Part shown: positions 33,241 to 42,701 of the stretch, one piece after another | How the letters are laid out: the number at the start of each line of letters is the position of its first letter | Position numbering within the stretch: position 1 is the stretch's first letter | NCBI RefSeq assembly: GCF_030272615.1 | Contig: NC_081412.1 | Coordinates: 104,708,796 to 104,772,795 of the forward strand | Source of the DNA: Cryptomeria japonica | Lineage: Eukaryota > Streptophyta > Pinopsida > Cupressales > Cupressaceae | Direction of reading: 5' to 3' | Length of the DNA: 64,000 nucleotides | Notes under the pieces: generated by a model | What the model was told of the DNA's origin: nothing | What the model saw: only the letters and a program-made list of their open reading frames with translations | The model's database searches: none | Program-made: the position numbers and the translations under genes

Positions 33241-35210
33241 TCAGTCGCCTTTGAAAAGAAAGTGGTATGATGAAATATTTGGGCATAAAATAGATGAAAT
33301 GCACTCCATACTATTGCTGCACAATATTTTGGTCGATGATATTTTTAAAATAGTAAAGGAAGGTGTATGGAAAAACCAAATTCTTATCATTATAAACAAT
33401 GAATATTTTAAGATCCTTTTATGATGTGTAGGTTGAGAATATTTTATGAAAGGTCCCTAAATGAATACACTTTAAACTGATTTTAGCAATGACTATTGGA
33501 TGTAGACAAAATGAATGCTTTTTGGATTAGGATGGTACACATAATATACTATCAAAAGGTTGTCAAAAATTCTTGGGACTAGGAGGTGTGAAATGGCCTA
33601 CTCTTATGCTTTTCATGCCATCAAAATTTGAGTTTGATTGTCATCATTTACTTTGCCAAATTCTTCACATGTAACTCCTGAATCAATTTCCTACACACAA
33701 AATGACAAAAAATAGATTTTTTGATGGGGGATTTCCTAGGTCAAACCTCGGGTTGTGAATTAACCTTGAAGTATAATGTTTTCCTTTTGAGGGAAAGGAT
33801 AGATCTAATCTAAAAATGCTTAAAATTGAACATGATACCTTGATGAATCTTTCTTGAATCCTCACACAAGGTTTTAGGATGTCATGTAGACTGTTGATCA
33901 TGAATGTTGTGCTTCAACTTATGATGCAGAGGAAGGGTGTCATAAATGAACCTTTAATATTTATAAGGGAAATACAAGGTCCAAACCCCTAGGCCTACTA
34001 GCACCCAAATGGCTCAAATAGGTCAAATGCAAACTAACACTTTTTCAAATGATTCCAAAGGTATGGAATGTTTGTACTACCTCCAAATAAGTTTTTTTAA
34101 TTGGTTTTGTGGTTCCAAGAACTTGTTTAAGTGCAAAGCCCTCTTTTTAGCCTTCTAGGCGTAGTTGCCCAATTAGCCCTCCAACGAGGAAAGTGAATTG
34201 TTTTCTCTCAACTTTCCCAAACAACTAAACAAAAAATTTGGATATTAAAACACCCATTTGTCTTCTCTTTAACATACCAAAACATTTCATATGGTTGCTT
34301 TGGAAAGTATATGTTGTCCTGTAACTATGCATTGTTTTTGGACTCCAAAAATGACAGTTTTACAAAGGAAGTATATAATGTTTTAACTCCCCAACTCCCA
34401 GACTCTCAAAAGTCATACAATATGATTCAAAACTAAGGAAAATGAAATTATTTACAATTTTTAACCTTATTAGATGCAAAATCCCTTATTTAGCCTCTCA
34501 CAAACCCTTAAAAGTAGAGTTTCTCATATACCCCTTATTTAGCCTTTTACATTCATGGAATGACCATTCTCATTGTAAATCAAACAAATCAAATGCCAAA
34601 TTGCACAAATTTGTAAGAACAATCAATGCAACTAGTCTAAAGTCTGAGACAAATGGATTATCAATGCATCTTCCCTGCAAATAAGATGTTCAAGGTCTCT
34701 TCAATGCATTAGGAATTTGAATACACACTCAAGACAAAGTTACCATAAGCCAAAACACCAAAAAATTTCAAGAAAACAAAAATTTGTTGTTATTGCTTGT
34801 CCCAGTCCATACACTAGCATTCTCTGTCGTACAAAGCATTATGTCAACCATTTGATCAAAAAATCTTAATTGCTAACACACAATATCATTAAATGATTTA
34901 TTGAACTTTCCTAAACTCTTCTAGACTCCCTAAGCCATAAATTCCTATTACATCTTTTTGTTGGTCCTAAGGTCCTTGCCATGCCCTTTAGGACAAATTA
35001 CAAACTTATTACAATTTTCATCATTAAAGGCCATAATTGACCTTAAGACATCAAAATTGATTGGCTCTTCACTCCTAAGACCTTCAAAAGTCTTTAATGG
35101 CTTCATTGAGTCCTTTGGTCTTCCAAATGCACCTGCACCAACTTGAATTCTCTTTCAATGCTTGATGAATGCTTGATTGCTTGTTCACTTGGAATTGAAT
35201 TGATTTTATA
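33241..35210. other. CACTA interior between hairpins, non-coding
   Basis: No recognised gene. Frames at 33683-33901 (minus), 34442-34684 and 34958-35146 (plus) are short and unlike anything I know. The part 33605-33910 is duplicated at 35517-35925. Confidence 0.4.
33605..33910 (+). repeat. segmental duplication, copy 1
   Basis: TTTGAGTTTGATTGTCATCA, CTTCACATGTAACTCCTGAA and CCTCACACAAGGTTTTAGGA recur in the same order at 35517-35925. In both copies the block lies downstream of a DRM hairpin, so hairpin and block were duplicated together. Confidence 0.85.
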
Positions 35211-35301
35211 ATTAAGAGATCACTTGAATTGTAGGTAGACCCCTTCAAATGATAGGTTAGGCTTCCTTTTATACCTAATATATGTCTTGAAAGCATTTAA
35301 T
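35211..35301 (+). repeat. direct repeat before hairpin 2 (copy 2 of 3)
   Basis: Near-identical to 32881-32971, again running straight into a hairpin. Confidence 0.88.
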
Positions 35302-35514
35302 CCTAATGGCATTAAATTAAAGTACTTTCTCTTCTATTTGGTATTGATGGAGCAGAGGTTGCATTGCATCGACCTATGATACATATTTCTACACGTACAG
35401 CACAAGTTAAATGTATCCCAAGTCGATGCAAAGAAACCTCTGCTCCATAGATCACTAGAAAATAGAGAAAGAACTTTAATTTAATGCAATCAGGATAAAA
35501 GGCTTTCAAGACAG
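35283..35514. repeat. DRM-derived foldback, hairpin 2
   Basis: Left arm 35283-35384 pairs with 35411-35514 around a 26-nt loop (35385-35410). Pairing looks better than in hairpin 1. The right arms of hairpins 1 and 2 share a run AGAAAATAGAGAAAGAA that differs from the long palindrome, so 1 and 2 are sisters. The minus-strand frame 35312-35509 reads MKAFYPDCIKLKFFLYFLVI, then GAEVSLHRLGIHLTCAV, again the DRM motif I zone. Confidence 0.88.
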
Positions 35515-35516
35515 AT

Positions 35517-35925
35517 AAAATTTGAGTTTGATTGTCACCATTTACTTTGCCAAATTCTTCACATGTAACTCCTGAATCAATTTCCTACACACAAAATGAC
35601 GAAAATAGGTTGGTTGATGAGGGCTTTCCTAGGTCAAATAGGTTTGAATATACCTTGAAGTGTGCAATATGGAAGGTTTGTATTCTTAATCTCCTGCCCA
35701 TTTCTTAATTTAAAAGATGATATCTTTATTAAATATCTCCTCTATTTTTGAGGTAGACATCTTTAGGAAAATATCTCTTCCTCCCTCTTTAAAATGATCC
35801 CTTTAGATCTAATCTAAAAATGCTTAAATTTGAACATGATACCTTGATGAATATTTCTTGAATCCTCACACAAGGTTTTAGGATGTCATGCAAACTGATG
35901 ATCATGAATGTTGTGCTTTAACTTG
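35517..35925 (+). repeat. segmental duplication, copy 2
   Basis: Counterpart of 33605-33910 with an extra block of about 100 bp (35690-35800, pyrimidine-rich). Follows hairpin 2 as copy 1 follows hairpin 1. Confidence 0.85.
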
Positions 35926-35970
35926 AATTCTCCTTCAATGCTTGTTCACTTGGACTTTAATTGATTTTAT

Positions 35971-36043
35971 AGTTAAGATATCACTTGAATTGTAGGTAGA
36001 CCCCTTCAAATGATAGGGTAGGCTTCCTTTTATACCTAATCAT
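35971..36043 (+). repeat. direct repeat (copy 3 of 3), without a short hairpin
   Basis: AGTTAAGATATCACTTGAATT onwards matches the other two copies to TTTTATACCTAAT, then diverges. The long palindrome starts about 550 bp later. Confidence 0.85.
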
Positions 36044-36594
36044 ACATAAAGTGTTTGAATTTTTTCTCACACATGAGGCAAGAAATGAGGGGTCATATTT
36101 TGGGTCCCAATCATGAGTCTTGTCAATTTAGGATGCGACATGCTAAAGTGGGCATCAATGTCTCAAGATCAGATGGACCTTAAATGATTGTCTCCCTTAC
36201 ATATGATTTGTTTGGGTGATAAACTTCACCATTATACTCATAAGAATTTTATTAAATCTCAAATATAGGGAAACAGAAGGCTTCAAATAGAAAACTTGTA
36301 CATGCAACTAAATCCATTGACTAATTAGAATAAAAAAATTAAGAAACGATTCGATCATCTAAGAGATGTTGTAGACTTGCAACTCACCAGCTACTTAGTT
36401 TTTGCGGGTAAGATTCTTTTTTGTTTTGGTTATGGTTGTGGTGTTTGTAGGGAGACATTTACAAATTTATATCTATTTTCACTATTTAATGGTTTATGGG
36501 TTTGTAATGGTAATTTAATGTTCTTTCATATTTTTGTATATATTCTTTATAATAGCCTATTATATTGATTTGTTCTATTATGGATAATGGTGTA
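36044..36594. other. CACTA interior before the long palindrome
   Basis: AT-rich. A 63-codon plus frame at 36377-36568 is hydrophobic but unrecognised. Nothing else seen. Confidence 0.35.
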
Positions 36595-37092
36595 GCTTAA
36601 ACGGCTTTGCCATTGGTGCATGAAAGCATTGCAGGAGTTCTACTTTTAAAAATTACATGAAACATTTTTAATTTATTTGATTCAGTGTTATTTGCAAAAA
36701 ATTTTATCAATGATGTTTCCTTTCTCCAAGAATTGTCTAGGATCTTTCCGTCAAATAATATGAAACATCCAATGAATAAATCTTTTCTTTACAAATGCTT
36801 ATTTTATTTAATTATCATATGAGCGTGAATTAAAATTTATATTTGTACGAAAGCAAAACATACAAGCTGAATACTCATGTGCAAGTAAATTTCGTAAAAG
36901 AAAGCAAGCAGACATTATCTTGAATGACATGAAAACAAGCTCATCAGCTGCCTAGAAGAGAGCAATTGAAGAAAAGTAGAGGAAAGTGTTAAAGGGTGAT
37001 AAATACATAGAGAGTATGCAATACAAACAAACAATGCCTGGAGTGTGTGACGTGATGTCTCTAATTTATGTTCGAAGGGACTAAATAGTTTT

Positions 37093-37805
37093 GGAGTTCC
37101 TGTGAAACCTATTGGGCCACACTTGGAGGAAATTGATATGTTCATGCAAGGAGCACCTTTTTTCTATTATGAGAATGATGCTTTTGCACCGAAGGATATT
37201 TGGAAGGCAATATCCAAAAATTTCTATAGTGTGGAACCAGAGTTGGCAAACTCGAAGTAATTTTCAGCTTTTAGAAGACCAAGAGGTTATGTACACAATC
37301 TCCCAATAGAAGGGCGATTTCAAGCATTACCTTTCCCTCACATGACTAGTTAGGAAGCACTTCCTCAAACAAAGGACTATTGGCCTCCATGGGATCAAAG
37401 AAAAAAATTGAAGCATAGACTCTAGACGATGTGGTGGTGTCCTTCATGAAGAACTCTGCACTATAATTGAAAATTCATGAGGAAAACTGCAAGATAGTGA
37501 ACAAAAATACTTTCTTGAAAAGTGTGAAAAATGGAACTTGGTTTGGGTGGGATAGGTCAGGTGGATCTTCTAGAGGTTGACGAGATAGAAATAATATTAG
37601 GATTTAAAAAAGATCACACTCGTGGAACTTCATGTACGACTGATCGATTGCGTTGTTTGGGTAATGTATTCCAAATAGATACACTTGCATACCATTTATC
37701 TGTCTTGATTAAAGCCTTTTATCCTGATGGCATTAAATTAAAGTACTTTCTCTTCTATCTGGTATTGGTGGAGAAGAGGTTGCATTGCATTGACCTAAAA
37801 TACAT
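37093..37805 (+). pseudogene. DRM: DRM-type cytosine methyltransferase fragment, left arm
   Basis: Plus-strand pieces in order: GAPFFYYENDAFAPKDIWKA, ISKNFYSVEPELANSK, a TAA in place of the next Tyr, RRPRGYVHNLPIEGRFQALP, DYWPPWDQRKK, QKYFLEKCEKWNLVWVG, EVDEIEIILGFKKDHTRG, TTDRLRCLGNVFQIDTLAYH, LSVL, KAFYPDGIKLK, then in another frame VLSLLSGIGGEEVALH. This is the order in plant DRM proteins, whose methyltransferase domain is circularly permuted so that motifs VI-X precede motif I. The usual role is de novo DNA methylation guided by AGO4-bound small RNAs. The catalytic motif IV (P-C) is not present. Several stops and frameshifts lie between blocks. No intron interrupts the stretch, so it is either a long exon or a processed copy. 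Confidence 0.92.
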
Positions 37806-37831
37806 ATTTCCGCAGATACAACACAAGTTAA
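37806..37831. other. loop of the long palindrome
   Basis: 26 nt, TTTCCGCAGATACAACACAA being the middle part. The same loop length and nearly the same sequence occur in hairpins 1 and 2, so all three foldbacks stem from one inversion event. Confidence 0.85.
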
Positions 37832-38530
37832 ATGTATCCCAGGTCAATGCAAAGCAACCTCTTTTCTACCAATACCAGATAGAAGAGAAAGAACTTTAAT
37901 TTAATGCCATCAGGATAAAAGGCTTTAATCAAGATAGATAAATGGTATGCAACTATATCTATTTATAATGCATTACCCAAACAACACAATTGATCAATCG
38001 CACACGAATTTCCACGAGTGTGATCTTTTTCAAATCCTAATATGATTTCTATCTCGTCAACCTCTAGAGGAGCCACCTAACCTAGCCCCACCAAAACCAA
38101 GTTCCATTCTTCACACTTTTAAAGAATATATTTATTTTCACTATCTTGCAGTTTCCCTCATGAATTTTCAATTATAGTGCAGAGTTCTTCATGGAGGACA
38201 CCACCACATTGTCTAGAGTCTATGCTTCAATTTTTTTCTTTGATCCCATGGAGGCCAATAGTACTTTGTCTGAGGAAGTGCTTCCTGAATAGTCATGGGG
38301 GGGAGAGGTAATTCTTGAAATCACCCTTCTATTAGGAGATTGTGTACATAACCTCTTGTTCTTCTAAGAGCTGAAAATTACTTCGAGTCCACGAACTCTG
38401 GTTCCACACTATAGAAATTATTGGATATTGCCTTCCAAATATCCTTGATGCAAAAGCATCATTCTCATAATAGAAAAAAGGTGCTCCTTGCATGAACACA
38501 TTGATTTCCTCCAAGCGTGGCCCAATAGGT
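37832..38530 (-). pseudogene. DRM: DRM-type cytosine methyltransferase fragment, right arm
   Basis: Minus-strand copy of the left-arm sequence. Readable parts are MQGAPFFYYENDAFAS, EFVDSK followed by the same TAA, RRTRGYVHNL, and, toward the loop, the motif I zone with VLSLLSGIG. EFVDSK is closer to the plant DRM consensus than the left arm's ELANSK. Each arm therefore keeps ancestral residues the other has lost, which means they diverged after duplication. The shared TAA shows the source copy was already disabled or lost that codon before the inversion. Short indels shift the frame elsewhere (an A is missing near 38452). Confidence 0.9.
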
Positions 38531-39043
38531 TCCGCAGGAACTCCAAAACCAGTTAGTCCCTCTGGGCATAAATTAGAGACGTCACATTACACACTCTAGA
38601 CATTGTTTGTTTGTGTTACATACTCTCTATGTATTTATCACCCTTTAACACTTTCCTCTACTTTTCTCCAATTGCTCTCTTCTAGGTAGCTGATGAGCTT
38701 GTTTCCATGTCATTCAAGATAATGCATGCTTGCTTTCTTTTACAAAATTTACTTGCACATGAGTCTTTAGCTTGTATGTTCTGCTTCCATATAGATATAA
38801 ATTTAATTCACAATCAGATGATAATTAAATAAAATAAGCATCTGTAAAGAAAATATTTAGTCATTGGATTTTACATATTATCTGACGGAAAGATCCTAGA
38901 CAATTCTTGGAGAAAGGAAACATCATTGATAATCCTTTTCTACAAATAACACTGAATCAAATAAATAATAAATGTTTTATGCAATTTTTAAAAGTAGAAC
39001 TTATTCAATGCTTTCATGCACTAACGACAAAGTTGTTTGACCC

Positions 39044-39345
39044 GCATCATCTCTCACCGTTGGAATTCTAACAACAACTAAAGAAACATCCGACAAGGAT
39101 GTTGTATATCCGATGTCACTTCGATGTCGAACAGTCATTGAGGAGCAACATAGAATCTATCGGACTTCTGATGGTAATCCACCAAAATTTGTGGTCAGGA
39201 GAGAAAATATAGCCATCATCGGAGGAGTTAATAACGTCATCAGATGACCGACACAAATGGCATCATCAGGAAGATCGACAATGAGTTTTTGACAGTAAAA
39301 TTGGTCAGAAGTCCAACATGGTGTTGTCGGAATTCCGATAATTAG
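39044..39345. repeat. CACTA right subterminal repeat zone
   Basis: Dense in short words of the type CCGACA, ATCGGA, TCGGAATTCCGA and CATCGGAA in both orientations, for example ACATCCGACAAGG, CTATCGGACTTCTGATGG, GTCGGAATTCCGATAA. Subterminal arrays like this bind transposase in En/Spm-type elements; here the role is inferred. Confidence 0.7.
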
Positions 39346-39376
39346 CCATCGGAAATTAGGCCCAAATGTACTAGTG
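39346..39376 (-). repeat. CACTA right terminal inverted repeat
   Basis: Ends ...GTACTAGTG, i.e. CACTAGTAC reversed. Pair of 15296-15326. Confidence 0.85.
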
Positions 39377-39379
39377 TGA
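39377..39379. repeat. CACTA target-site duplication, right (TGA)
   Basis: TGA directly after the terminus, followed by TGGAGAGAAGAG, which matches E's 3' LTR at 63353 onward. Confidence 0.85.
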
Positions 39380-39790
39380 TGGAGAGAAGAGATTAAGGGG
39401 GAGATTCAGTAGAGTAGAAGAAAAAGGTAAGTGTACCGGTAGAGTTTATCTATAGTTAAGCAGCAAGAGATAGCAGCAAAAGAGTGAGTCGGTGTAGCGG
39501 AGAAGATATCTCACCGACAGAGTAAGACATATGATAAGGTTGCAAGGTTCACTTTTCAACAAGATAACTACTTATGTATTTGATATTTATATTTTGAACA
39601 CTAAGTTGTATCTCGGTGCAGGGGTTTGTACTCCTTGGGTAGATTCCCTAAAAGCAGGGGTTTTAGCTCCTTTGGGTTGTAGCCCATAAATCAGGTAGGG
39701 GTTGTAGCTCCTTGGGTTGGTGCCCCAAAGTCAGGGGTTGGTGTCGTAAACTTTGTAACTATGTTTTCATTGTGAGCTTGAATTGGAGTA

Positions 39791-39795
39791 GTAGA
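39791..39795. repeat. TSD of element C, left (GTAGA)
   Basis: GTAGA precedes the LTR; ATAGA follows the other end at 58316-58320. Four of five bases match, consistent with one later mutation. Confidence 0.65.
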
Positions 39796-40911
39796 TGTTG
39801 GCTTGATGATGAGTGTATTGTATTCATCACTTGTTGTCATTGATGAAACACTCACACACACACATATGATTTCATTGACTACCGGTGTAACTTCAATTTG
39901 TTTACACTGTCAACCGATATGTTTAAGTTTTATCTCTAACCGGTACTTTGTGTCAACTGGTATGTGCTTAAGAGATAAACTATGGCTACACTAAGTCGGC
40001 ATCAAATGAAGATGAAGATGAAGATGGAGATCAAGCAGAAGATTCCAAGATAACGGTTCACATGTTTTATTCCAACCAGTTTTGATTGTTCTAACCAGTA
40101 TTTGATTTTGTGATGTATTACCAACACCAACTTCTTGACGATCATTTTTATGATGAGTTATGATTACTTGTCTAGATACACTGCACCCAGGAAAATTGTG
40201 TTTTGATTTCCTTAGGCTGATATAAGATTTGAATGGCTATTTAAGACATCTTAGTAAAACATTTGAAACACATAGAGAATGATGTTATGCGAATACTGAT
40301 ATGCATCTATAGTGAAAGCTTTTGTCAAAGAGTGATAAGTGTGAAGATGAAGAGCAATGTTGAATGTACTTAGAAGGATTTGATCAAGCAAATATTGTGC
40401 TCCTCAAAACAGATCAAACCATTCTTGTTGTTTTTTAATCATTACAACAGAATCAAATCACCTAATCGGGTAAGCTCTAACAAGCTTCTTTGTACAAATC
40501 CTCTAACAAGGTGATCCATTAGTTTGGATTCTCAAATCCTCCAACGAGGTTACTCCTAATAGGGTAGTACTCTTAACAGGGTATAAGATTCTAACCAAGC
40601 TTTCAGATCTCTAACAAGATTCGCTCCTAGCAGAGCACTTTGTAGACCTTAACCAATCCATTATCTATTACTCCAGATACTTAACTTGTGAGTTCCATCT
40701 CACCATGGGTTTTACCTATTTTGGGTTTTCCATGTATAAAAACTTGTGTTATGGTGGATTCTTTACTTTTTGTGGATGTTGTTATATCATTTTGGATAGC
40801 ATGCATTTTGTTTAAATGCTTGGTTAAGTTCATCTACAAGTTTGTGTTTGAAGTAGTGTTTTATTTGGTATCATTGATTCACCCCCCTCTCAGTTATTTT
40901 CAAGTCCATCA
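39796..40911 (+). repeat. 5' LTR of element C
   Basis: Starts TGTTGGCTTGATGATGAG and ends CAAGTCCATCA. It matches 52676-53062 plus 57584-58315. Includes a GATGAAGATGAAGATGGAGA microsatellite near 40010 and TGATTCACCCCCCTCTCAG near the end. Confidence 0.92.
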
Positions 40912-40926
40912 ATTGGTATCATAGCC
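40912..40926 (+). promoter_or_regulatory. primer binding site of element C
   Basis: ATTGGTATCATAGCC, one change from the initiator-Met match. Confidence 0.82.
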
Positions 40927-40973
40927 TAACTTCTTTTAAGCCTAACCACTTAGAAGGGAGTCTTGAAACTACC

Positions 40974-42354
40974 ATGGGGGACAAGAGCTACTTCGAGATG
41001 GCTAGAGAGCTAGAAGCTAGCAGAAATGAAGTTGAATACCTTAGGGACAAACTAAAAGCTTCTCAAGTCAAAAGGAGAGAGCTATATGAAAAACTATTAG
41101 AAACATCTGATAATATTTCTTTAGATGAAGCCAATATTGAAGGTTTAGCAAAAGAAGTTGAAAAGGCGAACGGTGAGAAATTGAATCTAAGGAGAGAGCT
41201 AGAAGGTCTCACTATCCACATGAGTTAGGAACTAGAAGCCAGAAGAACTGTTGAAGATCTTATAAAGGTGATAGATCAAGAGATTATAAAGATCAAACGG
41301 GAGAAAGATACTATGCATGAGAGCTTGATTTCTGAAATAGAAGAAAAGGAAAACCTAAAGCTAGATCTTGAGCTGGCATCGTCTCTAAAAGAGAATTTGT
41401 CTAAGCATAATGAAGATCTTGTCAAAAAGATTACTAAAGCCAATGAGAAATTGGAGAAGTTCATCAAAATTTCTACCATGCTAGAAGAAAAAATTCAATC
41501 ACAGAGAATGAAGATTGATATCTCTGGACTTGGTTTTCATACAACTAAAAAAGGTGAATCCTTCAGTACAAAGAACAAAACTGCTCCTAAATTCAATAAG
41601 ACTACTAGTAAGAAGGTTTTTAAACCTACCTGATTTGTTTGCCATAAGATTGGTCATGCTGAAAATGTCTGTAGAGACAAACCTAACATAAATACAAATT
41701 ATAATACTAATGCTAGGTATGTGTCTAGAAATTTTGATGGTCATTGCTTTACATCTGGAATGTATGGGCATAGACATGTTGAGTGCAGATATGGAGCAAA
41801 CAATCTTGTACCACACATGCATCCAAGACCAAATGGTGACCGGATAAGGAACTTTGACAACTACGTAAACCTGAACTGGCAAAGATCCTATTGCAACCGG
41901 TTTAGTCCATTTGAGATGGAAAAGGTAACAAATATTATTCACACCTTCTGTAATAACTTTGGTCATGTGGCTATGAACTGCTAGATGAAAAACATGAAGA
42001 GGAAATGCAGGACCTTCGAGATCATTTGGTATGGTTTGTTACCACTACAACAAACCGAGCCACTTAGCAAAATTTTATAGATCAAGAAATAGAAAACTGG
42101 TCAACTCTTTCAAGGATCAGAAAGGCAAGCAGAAAGTTGATGTTGAGAAAACCAAAGAGGATATAAATTGGATTTGGAAGAAGAAAAGGGATGATTTTCC
42201 TAGAGAAGAAATTGTTTCTTCATCCAGTGAAGAGAACCTAGCACCGATGACTTATGCCTATTTTAACATGGCTAAGGGGAGCTTAACGGTAAAACATGTC
42301 CATACCCCTTGTAAAATGAGCGGGAAAGAATTTTTGAATCTTGAATTTTGGTGA
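40974..42354 (+). pseudogene. ORF1 of element C: coiled coil plus CCHC knuckles
   Basis: ATG at 40974 about 60 bases after the primer binding site. Residues 1-220 are a long Lys/Glu-rich coiled coil (YLRDKLKASQVKRRELYEKL) crossed by one in-frame TAG at 41226-41228, followed by GLGFHTTKKGES. Four nucleocapsid-type knuckles follow. The first is FVCHKIGHAENVC with a TGA where the leading Cys should be; then CFTSGMYGHRHVEC (one Cys changed to Ser), FCNNFGHVAMNC and a worn CYHYNKPSHLAKF. One or two frameshifts lie between them. The C-terminus is basic and acidic (EEIVSSSSEENLAP). The layout equals ORF1 of element G. Probably a gag-like RNA-binding protein; no gag capsid domain is obvious. Confidence 0.78.
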
Positions 42355-42701
42355 CTTTTTGTTGACATGTTATCAACTGGTATTTCACTCGAGTGGTGGA
42401 ATTAGGGTTTGTAACCTAAAGTGCAAGCATTTATTGCAGTTTGTAAAAAGGGATAAAAGCAAGTTTTACTTTATCATTTTTATCCTCTCTTTTGAGAAAG
42501 AAATTTGAAGTGATTGCAGAGCCGAATAAGATTGTCTTGTTGTCAATTGGTGAATTGGTTTGTGTTTAGAGAAATCAAGTTGAATCGAAAGTTGCAGAGA
42601 GGCGAACACGTGTGCATTTGGGCATTTCAACCAGGAAGTGGAGCAACGTGCAAGAAACAAGGTATTTATTTGTATACTACTTCAAAACTTGCTTATCTAG
42701 A

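Larger units (their letters stand above)
36595..39043. repeat. 2.45-kb palindrome of DRM methyltransferase sequence
   Basis: Left arm 36595-37805, loop 37806-37831 (26 nt), right arm 37832-39043. The arms are reverse complements over about 1.2 kb, with substitutions and few indels; the outermost 30 bp are the most diverged. Matching landmarks are TGCATGAAAGCATTG (left) and CAATGCTTTCATGCA (right), GGAAAGATCCTAGACAATTC, and TGGTATTGGTGGA against CTACCAATACCAG at the centre. The inner 700 bp of each arm encode part of a DRM protein; the outer 500 bp are non-coding, perhaps intron or promoter. The right arm ends about 300 bp before the CACTA terminus. A transcript crossing the centre would fold into a long hairpin. 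Confidence 0.95.
15296..39376. mobile_element. 24-kb CACTA (En/Spm-type) DNA transposon
   Basis: The left end reads CACTAATACATTTGG and the right end, reverse complemented, CACTAGTACATTTGG. Flanking DNA is the E LTR on both sides, with a TGA duplication, so both ends of one insertion are seen. The subterminal zones carry short TCGGAAT/ATTCCGA-type units, as CACTA elements usually do. Inside are an alpha-glucan phosphorylase exon, copia A with copia B nested in it, a gypsy-like stretch, two short foldbacks and one long palindrome of DRM methyltransferase sequence. I find no TNP2-type transposase, so it is probably a non-autonomous, gene-capturing element. Without A (including B and one TSD copy) it would be about 10.8 kb. 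Confidence 0.85.
39377..39795 (+). repeat. 5' LTR of element E, piece 2
   Basis: The first 165 bases match 63353-63540 (AAGGGGGAGATT, AAGACATATGATAAGGTTGCAA). The rest has no counterpart in the window because the 3' LTR is interrupted at 63541. Contains tandem-like GGGTTGTAGCTCCTTGG units at 39620-39740. Confidence 0.85.

Noticed and set aside
33241-35210. Search for a CACTA transposase (TNP2-like) between the hairpins
   Set aside because: No frame longer than about 80 codons and no motif I recognise; absence here supports a non-autonomous element but does not prove it.
37531-37899. 122-codon frame in the palindrome as a functional DRM gene
   Set aside because: It begins inside the methyltransferase domain, leaves the DRM frame at motif I, and lacks UBA domains and the catalytic Pro-Cys motif.
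36595-39043. Palindrome as an independent foldback or MITE-type element
   Set aside because: No target duplication or typical terminal motif is visible at its outer ends. The content is gene-derived and the right arm lies next to the CACTA subterminal zone. Not fully excluded.
36595-39043. Palindrome as an assembly artefact (false inverted join)
   Set aside because: The arms differ by many substitutions and indels, which a chimeric read or duplicated contig would not show.
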